Of a stretch of DNA of 64,000 nucleotides, positions 33,906 to 46,694 are shown piece by piece. Under the pieces are notes generated by a model. That model was not told the DNA's origin and searched no databases. It saw only the letters and a program-made list of their open reading frames with translations. Position 1 is the stretch's first letter. Each line of letters opens with the position of its first letter. The stretch comes from Prinsepia uniflora (taxonomy: Eukaryota; Streptophyta; Magnoliopsida; Rosales; Rosaceae). Location: assembly GCA_032719365.1 (NCBI GenBank), contig CM064875.1, positions 17,881,674 through 17,945,673 of the forward strand, read 5' to 3'. Position numbers and translations under genes: made by a program.

Positions 33906-34479
33906 TTGAGCAAAGCATAGAACACAGGGTCTCCGCCCTAAACCATTTCCAAAACATCGAATATAGGGTCTCTGCTCCAAAGCACTTCCCATAAAACCTC
34001 ATACGTATATCCATATACATAAAACCCATCCTAGGCACTTTCGAGAAAATGCCAACTCGGGGCACACAGCCCCTAGGGAACACATCCCCGATATATGTGA
34101 TGATTCATCTCTATACTAGTGTGCACGCTACTCGAGGTCTCACTCTGAGTCTACCCCCCATGAGTTCTCCATCTGGGAGGCTCTATCCAACATCCAGGAT
34201 CTACGACGTCTGGATGGCTATCTCCGGACCCAGTCTGAGACCATATCATAACTCCCACTTCTGGATTGTGCTCCCTATGGGGATACTCATTCCAGGTAGT
34301 GGATCCTGATTCTCCAGGTCGACGTCTGGAGGAGACCAAATCAAATCATATGGAGGGTTTATACATTTCAAATACTTTCTTTCTCAAAACATATTTCAAC
34401 TGGGTCTCATACCCGATTCACCTTAACAGGATTCCTCGAATCTAATTCAAATCCATTTTCACAGGCCTCGGCCTAAATC

Positions 34480-35000
34480 CACAGTTCAATAGGGTCTCAT
34501 ACCCGAATTTATAAACCGAACTAGGACTTAAGCCCAATTTCACAATCCAACGGGGCCTCAAGCCCGATTTCAAGATCAACAGGGCCTCAAGCCCAATACT
34601 ACAATAACGGGGCCTCGAGCCCGATTTCAAAATAACGGGGCCTCGAGCCCGATTTCACAATAACGGGGTCTCGAGCCCGATTTCACAATCAACTGGGCCT
34701 CTAGCCCAATTTCACGAACAACAGGGCCTCAAGCCCGATACCACAATAACAGGGCCTCGAGCCTGATTTCACAATAACGGGTCCTCGAGCCCGATTTCAC
34801 AATCAACTGGGCCTCTAGCCCGAAATCACAGTCAAAGGGGGCCTCAAGCCTGATATTACAACCAACTGGGCCTCAAGTCCGAATTCGTAAATCAACGGGG
34901 CCCTCAGCCCGATCGTATAACTCAAATGGGTCTCCAGCTTGATTTCTCATAAAATCAAATGGACTCTAAGTTCGAGGGTTTCAATAAAATGGGCCTCATG
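34480..35000 (-). repeat. Hairpin-tag array in fragment e
   Basis: About fifteen units of 28-35 bp have the core GGGCCTCGAGCCC or variants (GGGTCTCATACCC, GGGCCTCAAGCCC, GGACTCTAAGTTC), each followed by GATTTCACAA-like spacers. The two arms of each core can pair. Confidence 0.85.
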
Positions 35001-35918
35001 CCTGATTTCATATTTTCCAAATCCAAAACCCATTCATTAAACCCTCGCAGAAAACATAGCACGTATAAGCATCGTATAAAATCAGAAATCTCGAAATACG
35101 TGCAAATACGTAAATACTAGCTACCACAAATAAACACACTCATGGCGTCACAAAACATGTATTAAACCACTTATAAAACATTTATGCATGCATCAGTTTA
35201 GAAAGAAAGATCCACTCACAGATCGTCCGAAGCCGCGCCTCGATACACGCGCCATAAGCTTCTCTCGGGCCAATCACCATCTCCGGGGCTCCCAAACCTA
35301 TCCAAATTAATTTATAGGGTTACTAACTACTTAAATAACCCCTCACTAAAGCCCCGTAATTTTTCAGAATTTTTAACTATTTTTAAACCCGATCCTAAAC
35401 CTTCGGACAACTCGAACTATATCGAGACGATGTCCGATCGACTCGAAACCAGTCCCAAAATGTTCGTTACATCGAATAGATAATTTCACATGTTGGAACC
35501 ACCCCCAAAATATGGTCCACACGGCCACACGCGCCGCCCAAAGGGGCTGCGTGTGGGAGCCACGCGCCGCTGTTCAAGCATCTTCAGCCCAACGACTGAA
35601 CCAGTCTGGCCGGTTCGCCTGTAAGTCCGGTCTGCCTGGACTGGCGTGACTGGTCTGGCCATGTTTCTCCTCCAATTTTCATCCAAATCCTTCCAATCCA
35701 ATCCCAATCTTCCTATTTTAGCATCGCCCCTCTCAGCCATAAAAACAGTCCCTACTCACCCCTAACAACTGAATAATTCTTTCCCCATCAACTAAAACCA
35801 GCCATAACGTTCAAATCGGAAAAACAAGAAAAATGGGCATAATCGGGCAATCGTGCTCACCTTGGTTTCCTGGGCCCTCGCTGTCGTGCACGGCGGTCCT
35901 GCCTTCATCAGCCACCGT

Positions 35919-35921
<3 letters not shown>

Positions 35922-35974
<53 letters not shown>

Positions 35975-35998
35975 TTCTCTCTCTCTCTCTCTCTCTCA
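35922..35998. repeat. (CT)n microsatellite
   Basis: About 77 bp of CT repeats with one TATTT interruption, inside long-LTR fragment e. Long open frames here (Leu/Ser on plus, Arg/Glu on minus) are artefacts of the repeat. Confidence 0.97.
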
Positions 35999-36529
35999 GT
36001 CCAGCAGCAAGGATTGAAAATGGTCGATGGATTGGTTTGGGTGAGATCAGGTTTGTGTGGGTTTGGTGTGCACGAACAAGCAAAGGAATGATATGCATGA
36101 ACCAATTTGGGTGGGTAATGGATGGATGACATGTGTCATTCATCCATTGGGCATGGCCCAAAATATCTGGGCCCACTTAATTCCAAAAGCATCCGTTTCG
36201 TAAAACATGCAATAGTTCACTCGAACTTCCGTGAACCGTAACTTCTCCGTTGAAAGTTCGATTTCGACGTGCCGCCTGTCTACGGATTTGTATCGATTCG
36301 ATGTATGTAACGGTCCTCAGCCCTTGGCCATCGAACCTCCCGGGTCAAAAGTCAACTTTTTACCCCGTTTAAGGGCAAAATTGTAATTTCACCCTAAACG
36401 TCCGTTAATCCTCGTTTAATCCCCGATTAGCCTCGCTAATCCGTCATTAATTCTTAATTAATCTAGATAATTCTGGACGGGTCGTTACACTAGTCATTAA
36501 CCATGACATGAAACATAACTCGATATATG

Positions 36530-36930
36530 GGCTCTGCATGAGAGAATAAGAGACATTTCGGCTCTTCATAATTCCTAATCCAATATCCTTAGCTCTTCCC
36601 CCATCCTAATCTGATATTTTTGCTCTTCTTGAGTCCAATATCTCTAGCTCTTCCTCGATCCTAATCTGATATCCTTGACTCTTTTCGAGCTCTAATTCGA
36701 TATCTCTAACTCTTCCTAAGTTCTAATTTGATATCACCATCTCTTCCAGAGCCCTAACTTGATATCTCTCGCTTCTTATGAGCCCTATTTCGATATCGGA
36801 GGTTCCTCTTGAGCTCTAATATGATATCTCCGGCTTTTCCCGAGCCCTAATTTGATATCTTCACCTCTTTCCAAGCCCATATCCATTAACTTCGGCTCTT
36901 CCCGAGCCATAAAAGAAACTATATTTAGAA
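36530..36930 (-). repeat. Hairpin-tag array f1
   Basis: Units of about 32 bp run TTTGATATCTCxGGCTCTTCCCGAGCCCTAA, and the core GGCTC-TTCCC-GAGCC is a perfect stem with a 5-base loop. Variants such as AACTC-TTCCT-AAGTT keep most pairs. Confidence 0.85.
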
Positions 36931-37919
36931 TCCCAAAACCCTGGGAGATCCACACGTCTCCTGACTGGAAACGTAACCATTTTGGGCACCAAAATTACCC
37001 CCATCGATGTCTGATTCACCTGAAACCTACGTCAAAGATCTAGAACATTGAAAACATGTGAACACACATCGCCATGCACTAGAAAACGTCCCTACCTACA
37101 TCGTAAATACATTTAGAATACTCTTTCCGACCATGGAATTCATAGAAAGTAATAAAATATTTAATTATGGATGCATCATAGTTTATAAAATAAAGTCCAC
37201 TCACAGAATGTCCAACGAGCTGAATCTCTAGCTGTGCGCTCTTCTGAAGTCCCAAGCTGGTTTAATCAATTAACAAATTGACAAGGACCCTTCTCGAAAT
37301 CACTTTGATAAGAGTGAAAGGCCCCTAGTCCCGTTTGATAGCTAGAAAAAAGTTTCAAAAATACCCTTCAGACCATCAATCATAATTACAAGGAATTGGT
37401 TAAAATCCAACATAATGTCCCCTGTAAAACGGTTCAACCATCTCCAATCATGTCAAACAAGGGATATCTATATACATCCAATCATAATTCATCAATTTGG
37501 GCAACTACCCACACCAACCCACTAACCGTAGCAACAAAGTATATCTTGGTTCGATAATTTAGACCCTAGTCATTCACCATGACATGAATCGTAAACCAAT
37601 ATCCCGATTTTTTTCTAACAGTGAAAGTCGCTGCTCCTATTTGATAGCTAGAAAAAAATGTCAAAAATACCTTTCAGACCATCATTCATTAGTACAAGGA
37701 ATCACTCAAGAATCCAATAGAATTTCCGGCAAAATGGTTGAACCATCTTCAATCATGTCAAACAAGGGATATCTATATGCACCAATCATAATTCGTTAAT
37801 CCGAGTCACTACCCACAACAACTTGCTACCCTAATGACGAAGTATATCTTGGTATAATAATTTAGACCCTAGTCATTCACCACGACATGAATCATAAACC
37901 AATATCCTGACTTTTTTCA

Positions 37920-38290
37920 AGCGTGTGAGATTCTAGCTCTTCTCCAGTCCTCATTTGATTTTCTTGGCTCTTCAAGAACCCTAATTCGATATCTTCAACT
38001 TCTCTTGAGCCTTAACCTGATATTTGCGGCTCTTCTTGAGCCTTAATCTAATATCTCTGGCTCTTTTCAAGCCCTAATCTGATATCTCTGACTCTTTCCA
38101 AAGCCCTAATTTGATATCTTCGGCTGAACCCTGGTGCGATACTCTAGCTCTTCTCAAGCCCTATTCTGATATGTCCAACTCTTCTAGAGCCCTAATCCAA
38201 TATATTTGGCTCTTCCTGATCCCTAAATTAGCATCTCTAGCTCTTCTCGAGCCCTAACTTGATATTTTTGGCTCTGCCCGAGCCATATGA
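37920..38290 (-). repeat. Hairpin-tag array f2
   Basis: The same unit type as 36530-36930 (GGCTC-TTCTT-GAGCC, AGCTC-TTCTC-GAGCC). It is probably part of a larger direct duplication within region f. Confidence 0.85.
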
Positions 38291-39334
38291 GAATATTTAT
38301 TTAGACTCCCAAAAGGACAGGAGATCCAAACGTCTCCTGACTAGAAACTCTGCCATTTTGGGTGGCCAGAGCTACCCCTATAGGATGTCTTATTAGCTCG
38401 AAATATAAGCCAAAAAATATGGGATATCGAAAACATAAGAACATGGCTCTTCCCACGTGCCCCCCTCCCCACACACTAGTGGAAGTGTGATAGACCACCC
38501 ACGCACCAGTATGCGCCTACTGAAAGGGTTGCCACATCATCACTGGACCTGGGCCAAGTCGACGGAGAAGATAACTAGTCTCGTCATGTGATGCTGTGTC
38601 TACCGCCGATACCGTTGCAAGAAAACCCAATAACTAGTTGAAAACTTCAAAGCTTCATAACTTCTTCATTTCTCAACCAACTTGAACGTTCCAATAATGG
38701 AATTTTATCTATTAAATCCTAGGAACTCATTTTTAAGGTCCAAATTCAAAAATAATACCTAGTTTTTTTTTTCTAGCAATGGATCAAAAGTTTCGGGCTA
38801 CGTTACAAGTCGTGCTCCATCGGGCACGGTCGTCCCTTCAGTTCATGAAGGGTATAGTTGTGTTCAAGGGATGAGATGAACTTGATGGTATGTTCTATTC
38901 TTGGTGTTTGGGTCGAATTCCAATGTCTAATTTTGAGGGCTTTCGGTTTTGTGCTTTTTCCTTTGTTCCTAGGAGCAAATGAAGGGGATGAAGTAATGTT
39001 ATCCCTTGATGTGTAACATATGTCACACATCCAACAAGTTCCCAAAAGTTAGATGATCACTCAGCTTTCGAACAAAAGACCAAAATGCCCTCGCACTAAT
39101 ATAGACACGCACGTACCATTCTAGACCTCTACTTTTCTCGTACTAACTCTGATTTCTGCGTGCTGTCTGTCTATGAACTAGTGAGTTCGAGACCCACCCA
39201 ACCGTCCAAGAAAAGTTTTAAAAGGTCTTCCTAGACTTAAGTTGACTTTTAACACCCTCTATACATGAGTGCAAAATCACCCTTATTTAATTAAATCCCT
39301 AAATTTAGTGAACTTTTTGGGTTGGATCGTTACA

Positions 39335-40855
39335 AAATCAATAAATTGACATGCTTTATTCTTATACCCTCCATTTCTCCCCTCTTCCTAATAACTAAGC
39401 CTACCTAGAGCTTGTTGTGGCATTATCTCATACAGATGCCATGGTATTTTTTTGGACTATTTCATATCATTAAATGTTTCCTCTTCTCATTTCGTGAAAT
39501 ATGATTTGGGGGAAAGCATCAATTTTAATTGTCTTCGCTAGCTAGGAAGAGTTCTTGTTCAATCTTAAAACTTATACTGCATAATTTTTATTATGCTTCA
39601 ACTGCCTACATCAATCCAAACCAAATTGTTTGTAACGATTTGATTTGGAACAGTATCATTTCTAATTTTTGAAAATCCAAAATGTAACAAACCTCTAAGA
39701 TTTTAACAATTTCGATTTAGATATTGCTAAAATCCATACCGAAGCGCATCATTCCCACCCCTACTCCTATATATGAAAGCTAAATTCAAGAAAGTAAATG
39801 TTGGTATTTAGTCACTTTACTCCATGAACTTGTTCCGCTTATCAATTTCCCTCTTGAAATTTTATTTCATCCAATTACTATCTTAACCATGAGCAAGTGG
39901 TCCAATGGAAACTCGGATTCTATGTCTGGTTTACTCCTTGGTCTTGGGTTAAAGACACAAACCTAGCATAGGGGAGATTGAAAATGCCTTTGCGAGTCAT
40001 ACAACATTAATAAAGGAAACATTACTCGTAAAATATCATATTTAAGGACCGATAAGTGAATTTTTGGAAAAAAAAAATAGATAAAATGTGAGTAAATATG
40101 ATGATATGGGGTAAATTGACTATAAATAATAGTTCAGAAGGAAAAATGGCTGAAATAAAGTTCAACGAAAGAAATTAACATTGAGGTCCAAATTCAAGAG
40201 ACAAATTGACAATTTACTCAAGAAAATTCTAGTTGTGACTTGTGAGGTTGACAGTAGGGTCAAGCGATGATTTTAATATGAAATAGTGTGAGAGCCTTAG
40301 CTAACTAACTGACTACAGTATATAAGACACTAATTACATCACTTGGATGATTGTGAAAATTAGTGGTAGGGAATTTCGCAGTTAAAGAAAATATTTTCAA
40401 TCTTATTTATGTTCGTGTTCTTCCCGAAAAGTGTTTTTGTGACAGCCTACTCGAGGCCACCTTCTATGGGCCTCCATGTGGAACCTAGTTGTGGAGTGAA
40501 AGAGCGGACTTTGCGTGTGTCTCTCTGTGATGTATAGTGTGGACTATTGAAGGTTTGAAAGTAATAAACTAAAGGGCTTTCAAGCTATGGTTAGTCTATC
40601 CCTAGATGGGCTGACCAAGAAGCAAATAGGCCTTAGTTTCCTTTAAAGTAGGTGTGCCGCTAGTAAAAACTGATACTAAACAGTTGTAGATGAGTTTTGT
40701 TTGCGACCCAAGAACCTTTTTTGTTATCAAACGATTGTGAGGCAAGTGGGCAAATAGCTTGCGTTGCTCTTTTCTATGCCTTCTTCTTAATGTATCCAAA
40801 GACTTTAATAAATTTTCTCTCCAATCTAGTCCAAGTTCATGTGATTTTCATGATG
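39335..40855. other. Intergenic, possible small MITE
   Basis: I see no gene. 39800-39890 and 40080-40220 are weak inverted repeats (TCTCTTGAATTT-like against its complement), which may mark a degenerate MITE or MULE end. The rest is AT-rich and unassigned. Confidence 0.35.
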
Positions 40856-40860
40856 TTCAA
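40856..40860. repeat. Target site duplication, left
   Basis: TTCAA, repeated at 44421-44425. Confidence 0.92.
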
Positions 40861-43800
40861 TGTAACGACCTGTCCCGGAATTCGGGATTAGATTTGTAAC
40901 TAATCATGATTAATGCGGGTTAATTGGTGGTTAGTTGGGTGGAATCGGACGAACGATGCAAAATGACCGTTTTGCCCCTAGTCGTGGGCAAAACGTTGAC
41001 TTTTTATTCGGGCTGTCAAATGGACTTTGACCAGTGACCGTGACGTAGTTTGGGACGTCACGAGATCATAGACAGGTGGCACGTTCGATTCCGACGTTCG
41101 AGGTGATAGTTATGACGTTCGGAAGCCCAAGGGCATTATCGTAATTTGGACAAAATAAGGGAAAATGTTGACTTTTTGATCGGGGGTCCGATGGCCGAGG
41201 GCCGAGGATCGTTAGGACGGTCTCGATGCCCTGAGTCCGTAGACAGGCGGCACGCGTCGTTCGGAGTTCAATTGACCAAGTTACGGGTCTGGGACGCGTG
41301 AGGGGCATTTTGGTAAATTGTCAAGGGAGGGCAAAATGGTAAATTTGGCTGTGTTCTGGGGACAGCCGTGTATGGTGTCGGTTCCTTCTCTGAAAAACAG
41401 AGCACGGGCGATTTGTTTAGGAACAAATTGCTGGGACTTGGTGTAGAGAATTGTTTATACCTTAGGTGGGAAACAGAATTCGTGGGACAAGTGAGGTGCA
41501 GAGCACGGTTGCTTCTCCATTTCTAGGTGTCGTTGGAAATGGGAGACAGAGCATTGGAATTTCCTTTTCACACTGAGCAGTGCACGGGCGACAGGTAATG
41601 TGGGTTCGAATTGGCTAAATCAGTTTCTGGGGAGAGAGTGAGAAGCAGAGTGGACGTTTTGGTGAGGAGGAACGGGGAGTCTGAGTGGAAATGCACCCAG
41701 AAACCCGAGACTGTGTTTGATCAAATTCAGAAGTTCAATTCGAAATGTAGGCAAACGCAAGAAAATTTAGGGCTTAATTCAGTCTTCTGGGACCTCCCTT
41801 AGTCGATCCAGATCTTGGGATCGAAGCTTGAAGCCCTGGGAAGTCTTGGACAGACAGGACGGAGTTCAAAATTTGAGGGAAAATCAGAGTTTGAATTGTG
41901 TGAGGAATTGGACGAAACCAGGGACAGTAATCGTCTTCTGGGATCAGCAGGAACTCAGCCACATTGAATTCAAAGGAAAACGATCCCAGATTGGCCAAGA
42001 ACCGAAGCTCCTAGTTCTGAGGATTTTCGAGCTTGCGGATGACTACCTACAGGTAAAGGTTTTTGAAATTGGTTGCGGTTTATTGTTCGTATGGGTCATA
42101 TTAAGCTCGTATTTAGGTTAATTTGGAGATGGATTTGAGTTGGGTGAGTTGTGGACTTTGACCCGATTTGGGGTCCGAGTTTGGATTGATCAGTTTAGTT
42201 CATGTCGAAGCTAATTAAGGACACAGACCTTGAATTAAATGAATAAAGAAGATATTAGGATTGAAAACGGAAGGAATTGATGGAGAATTAAGTGTTAACT
42301 GGCCGGGCCAGGTCGCGAGTAACAGACCCGTTTAGCAGATGTGCGGGTGAGGGAGACGACACTGTTGCTACAGTGCTGGGCGCGTGGCCTTCACGCGCAG
42401 CCACGTTGGGCGGCGCGTGGCGGCGCGTGTGACGTCATCTCCGGTCACGGTTAACTGAAGTTTCCTTCCTTTTTATGTTTTGAACATTTTATCTTTAGAG
42501 TTCGAGTTGATCGGGTGTCATACGGGATAGTTTCGAGGGCTCGGAAGTTTAGTCCTTAAGTTTAATTATGTCGAAAAATCCCAGAAAAATTATGGGAAAT
42601 GAGTTTATTGGTAATTGAGACCTTAGTAACCCTGAGAAGTGATTTTGGACAGGATTCAGGATTTCTGGAAAAGGGCGGAAATTACGGAAACACGTGCGGC
42701 GCGAAACCGAGCATTTCGGACGGTGTGTGAGTGGACGTTGCTTTCAAAATTTAATGCATGCATAAATTATTTCTATGATTTTTCTGATTATGATTATAAG
42801 TTGTGATTGATTTCGATTCCCATATTTATCCGTATTCAATTTCCGTATTTATACGTATTTTTACTATATATGTGAAATTACACGTATTTCGAGACTATGG
42901 TTACTGTTGTGCTTAATAATGGTTTAATGAAAGAGTTTATAGGAAATGGGTGTATGATGATTTAAGAAAGTTATTTATGATTGTGAGTGCGATTTACGGT
43001 GTGGACACAGTTTTCGAGGTTTTTGCGGTTTTGCACGTTTTACGAGATTTGAGTTTATTGTGATTTGATCACTGTTTGATGGTTGGATTTGGAATGTGAA
43101 TTGAGGTTTGAGATTCCGAGGATTTTAAATTGGATTTTGAGTATGCTTGACTAGACCGGGATTTTAGTGATTATGGTCGTGGTTTTGATGCCTGGATAAT
43201 GTGATTTGAGAAATGAAGTGATTTCAAGGAAATAAAAAGGCTTTTGAATAAGATGATTTCTGGTTTGGTGCTTGGGGCAGAAAAGTAACTTGGATTAACG
43301 AGTTTTCAATTTTCGGAAATTTAAGTGGATTCTTGGTTTGGATTCGGGATGATGTTTCCGGAGGCCGGCTTACGGAATCATTATTGCGAATTCGAATTCG
43401 GGAATGAAAAAGGATTTAATAAAGTGATTTGGTCTGTTTTTGCATGCCCCGTGTTTCATGATGATTTGATTATGTTTGTAAAGTAGGATTTGGGGAAAAT
43501 GAATGTGGAATTTCGGACCATGGGTCCTGTTGTGAAAAATGTGATTTTGGGATGGATCCCACGTTGTCGTGATTGATAAACTGTTTTGGGGTTTAAAGAC
43601 CCGTTGTTGTGTTTGGAAACTGTTATGGGTTTAAGAACCCGGTGCTATTGCTGGAGCACGTTTTGAGTTTAAAGACTCGGTTAATTGATGACGGGGGAGG
43701 GCCCTTAATGAGTTTAAAGACTCGTGAGTTTAAAGACTCGATTACTGTGATACCCCCGAGGCCTATTGATTATGTTTTGAGTTTAAAGACTCGTTGATAT

Positions 43801-44420
43801 CCCGGGAAGGCCTGTTTATGCGCATGGTTTTGAGTTTAAAGACTCGGGCGCGCCTGTTATCCAGCAAAATGATTGACTCGAGATTTATTGATGATTTCTG
43901 ATGTTTCGGTTGAGTTGGGCAGTGGCCCGGTTTAGGGTTGTTGGTTTTGGATCTTGTTGTGCATTTGGTTTTTGATTCGTGGTTTTGGGCTGAGGCCCGG
44001 TGTTTATGATTGCGAGTTAAGACCCGATGGTTGAGAAAGGAAAAATGATTTTGAGATTCATACGAGTTTTCCCTTATGTTGAAATTTGATACACAGTTTT
44101 TCTTATGTGGAAAACCTTAACCGATTGTGAAATGATTTTTGTATGCATGCATTCGTTTTTACGCGGAGGGTAAAAACATTGTTGTAACTGTTTTGCTAAA
44201 CTGATTTATTTTTGTCCACTCACACCTTTTGGTTTCTATTGACCCTCCAGGTCGTGGCGCGTTGTTCGAGGCTGTACGAGGGGCGGAGGCATGAGTAAGT
44301 ACGTGTGGCTATCCCTGGTTTGGCAAGTACTGAGGGTAACTTGGGATTTTCAGTCATCTTGTCAGACGGGAGCAGGACCGGGCACGGTTATCGATGCCCC
44401 TTTCGGGGGCGGTCCTGTCA
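40861..44420 (+). mobile_element. Solo LTR of the long-LTR family, 3560 bp
   Basis: It starts TGTAACGACC and ends GGTCCTGTCA, with a perfect 5-bp duplication TTCAA on both sides and no PBS, PPT or coding region. The single LTR with intact duplication shows loss of the internal region by LTR-LTR recombination. LTRs of 3-4 kb starting TGTAACGACCC are compatible with a Tekay/Del-like chromovirus, but that assignment is inference, since no internal region is left. Landmarks are GTGTGAGTGGAC (42730) and a hairpin array at 43490-44040. Confidence 0.92.
43490..44040 (+). repeat. Hairpin-tag array in the 40861-44420 solo LTR
   Basis: Repeated cores are GAGTTTAAAGACTC (six times), GGGTTTAAAGACCC, GGGTTTAAGAACCC, GGGCAGTGGCCC and GGGCTGAGGCCC. 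Each is followed by G and irregular spacers of 15-60 bp. Stem bases differ in concert on both sides. Confidence 0.85.
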
Positions 44421-44425
44421 TTCAA
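44421..44425. repeat. Target site duplication, right
   Basis: TTCAA, matching 40856-40860. Confidence 0.92.
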
Positions 44426-45019
44426 TTTAGCAGCTTGTTATTTTAGTAAATTAGAGGTTAGACGTGTAGATTTCCTTAAGTCGAGATAGTAATATTAGAC
44501 CAAGACACATAGATGGCCTCACGACTTTGGCAGCCATTAAACACACTAATTGATATACCCTGAATACTTATCTCTCCTCAAGAAAATATGTTTATATTGT
44601 AATGAAAGTGAAGTAAAAATATTGAAGAGTAAATGTGTTAGTATTGAAATGTGAGAAGAAAAATTACAAATGTGGAAAGTAAATTATTTCTTACACAATC
44701 TAGCCTTGAGCATGCAGAGCATTCTAGAAATCGTCAACCGAATGAACATCATTCGGAATCATACCGTAGGTTGGTAAAGCATTCAAGCGATGTTGAGACG
44801 TCAAGGGGAGGTGTTTCGATACCTCAATGATTGATTTGAGTAGTAGTCAAAATGAGGTTGGTGCTGGGTGGCCTTTAAAACTGACTGGGAAAACATGTTG
44901 GGATAAAGATGAATGCAGGAAGGTCTTCAAAGCTAGCTTCGAATGCAAGTTGACATGATGGAATGCTTGTTATTCTTAGACTTTGGCGTGAGGATAGCAA
45001 TCGGGTGACACATCAACCC

Positions 45020-45045
45020 GTTTATAGCTTACTTTGGCTTTTTGT
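45020..45045 (-). promoter_or_regulatory. TATA-like box in the caulimovirid intergenic region
   Basis: The minus strand reads GCTATAAACGGGTTGATG downstream of the viroplasmin gene, where these viruses have their main promoter. The inverted copy keeps it (GGTATAAACGGG at 48330-48341, plus). There is no evidence of activity. Confidence 0.45.
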
Positions 45046-45292
45046 TTAAGGCTAGATGAGGAAATATCATATTCATTTTTCGTTTGTCACCTTTTGACAA
45101 CATCTTCCTTTTCGTTTCTCAAGATACTTCTTTTACCTCATCACCAGAATTCTTATCATCATTTTTTTTTGTTCGCTTTTTTCAAGATGTGGTGTTGTAA
45201 CAATTATTAATTTACACCATTTTTAGTGTAGATCTTATCCTAGTTTTGACAAGATCCAGAGCTAACTACGCTTCCAACTTGTTTTTGTTGGC

Positions 45293-46648
45293 TTATTGAA
45301 CATCCTCTTCATTCTCTGAACTTATTGTCATCTGATTTTCATTTTGTCTATGAACTTCTCGTTCATCTGCAACAATTTCTAGTTCAATAGGATAGTCCAG
45401 TGTTCCTCTCTGGTTGGCCAGTTTTCTTATTAAGTCCATAGCTTCCACTTTTTGATCTTCAAAAAAATGATAACTAGAAGCTAGACCTGTGATGAAAATT
45501 CTTCTCCCATTGATGGCTTTTACCAAATTTCGGGAGTCAACAAATTGTCTTGCAATCTCTAATATGTAAATCAAGTTGTTAATCCATGTTGTTTCATGAT
45601 TGAGGTTTGTGGAAATTTTCTTTGTTCTAGCAAGTGATTCTTCTAGAACGTCCTCTTCAATTTTCTCAGTTAACATCCATATCTGATAAGGTTGAAAGAA
45701 TTTTTCTCTTTCTCTCCATCCCAATGTACTAGTTATGGTAAATGTCAAATATTTATTCCGTTTGAAAATTTTGTTACTTCATACACCATAGCTTTTATAA
45801 AACATGGAAAATTTTTAAACTCATGAAATTGAAGCTTTGGAATACTACCTTGTTCGTAATATCCCATTTAATGGTTTCTACAACTTCACTTTTTGATTCA
45901 TTGTTTATATAAAAAAGGAGTTTAGGAATTTTGTCTGACTAATTAATATTCTCATTGTTTCGTCCTTTATTTTCTCTTGGTGGTCATAGATTCTTTCTTT
46001 TATATCTTAAAAATGAAACCATGTAGGATTGACTTGCTTTTTCAAAAATTCAAATCCTTTGAACTTTGAATTCTTTCAAAAATTCAAATCCTTTGAATTT
46101 TGAATTCTTTCAAAAATTGGATCATAATTAGTGGTTCCCATTATATCCGTAAGTTGAAGAAAATTTTCAATTTTTTCATAATTGAAATATTCATCCCAAT
46201 TCATTCGTTGAATGATTTTGAGACAGTTTTTTTTATCAAAACATTTTCATTTCTGACAGAAGAAATTTCTTTTTCTTAGTTGAGTTGTTTCTTCAACTAT
46301 TTTGAGAGAAAGTGTAGTCATATGTTTATGAAAACCTTTATTTTCTTTTTGGATATGGGTTTTCTATATTCCATTAATGTCTTCGTAAATATGATCTTTT
46401 AATTCAGGATTATAGAATCTTTTTACTTCGGATCTGGATTCTTCTATCACTTGTTTGGTAGAATAAACATATTCATTGAAGGCGTTGGTTGCGTCTTTAA
46501 TGTTGTCAAATGCTTGACAAGATGCTTCACGGTATTTGTTTACCTGGGCTTAGTTGAGTGACCACTTTTTATATATTCCTGGTTGGAACCCTTGAAACAC
46601 TACATAAACTTTTGGTGTGAAGGGTTTTTCCTCACTACTGTTGTCCAT
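45293..46648 (-). pseudogene. Viroplasmin/transactivator-type gene of the caulimovirid
   Basis: The start ATG is at 46648. The first ~60 codons carry the viroplasmin (RNase H1 N-terminal-like) motif YVVFQGFQPGIYKKW, followed by an in-frame stop. Further stops and frameshifts follow through 46400-45760. The last 151 codons (45748-45293) are open and rich in acidic residues. The total length (about 450 codons) is near that of caulimovirid inclusion-body proteins. The domain call rests on the N-terminal motif. Confidence 0.7.
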
Positions 46649-46694
46649 GGTTATTTATCCTTATCAATTCATGCAAAAAATAAATCACTTGTTT

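Larger units (their letters stand above)
33906..36489 (-). repeat. Long-LTR family, inverted fragment e
   Basis: In minus orientation it starts at 36489 (TGTAACGACCCGTCCAG) and passes the (CT)n tract, the CTGTGAGTGGA landmark (about 35220) and the hairpin array (34480-35000). The LTR 3' end is missing. No target duplication was found. Confidence 0.8.
36490..39334 (-). repeat. Long-LTR family, diverged inverted region f
   Basis: It starts in minus orientation at 39334 (TGTAACGATCCAACCC). Landmarks are AGTTGACTTTTAAC-like sequence near 39240 and CTGTGAGTGGAC at about 37205. The region contains internal direct duplications: about 37365-37610 against 37665-37920, and 36850-37040 against 38230-38430. 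The LTR 3' terminus is not seen. This is the most diverged copy in the window. Confidence 0.6.

Noticed and set aside
35811..36176. 121-codon frame with an Arg/Glu repeat and 98-codon frame with a Leu/Ser repeat
   Set aside because: Produced by the (CT)n microsatellite.
34480..38290. CRISPR-like look of regularly spaced short palindromes
   Set aside because: This is plant nuclear DNA. The spacers are not unique sequences of constant length, and the units lie within retrotransposon LTRs.
41611..42121. Open frames within the solo LTR
   Set aside because: Not conserved in the other LTR copies, with no recognisable domain.
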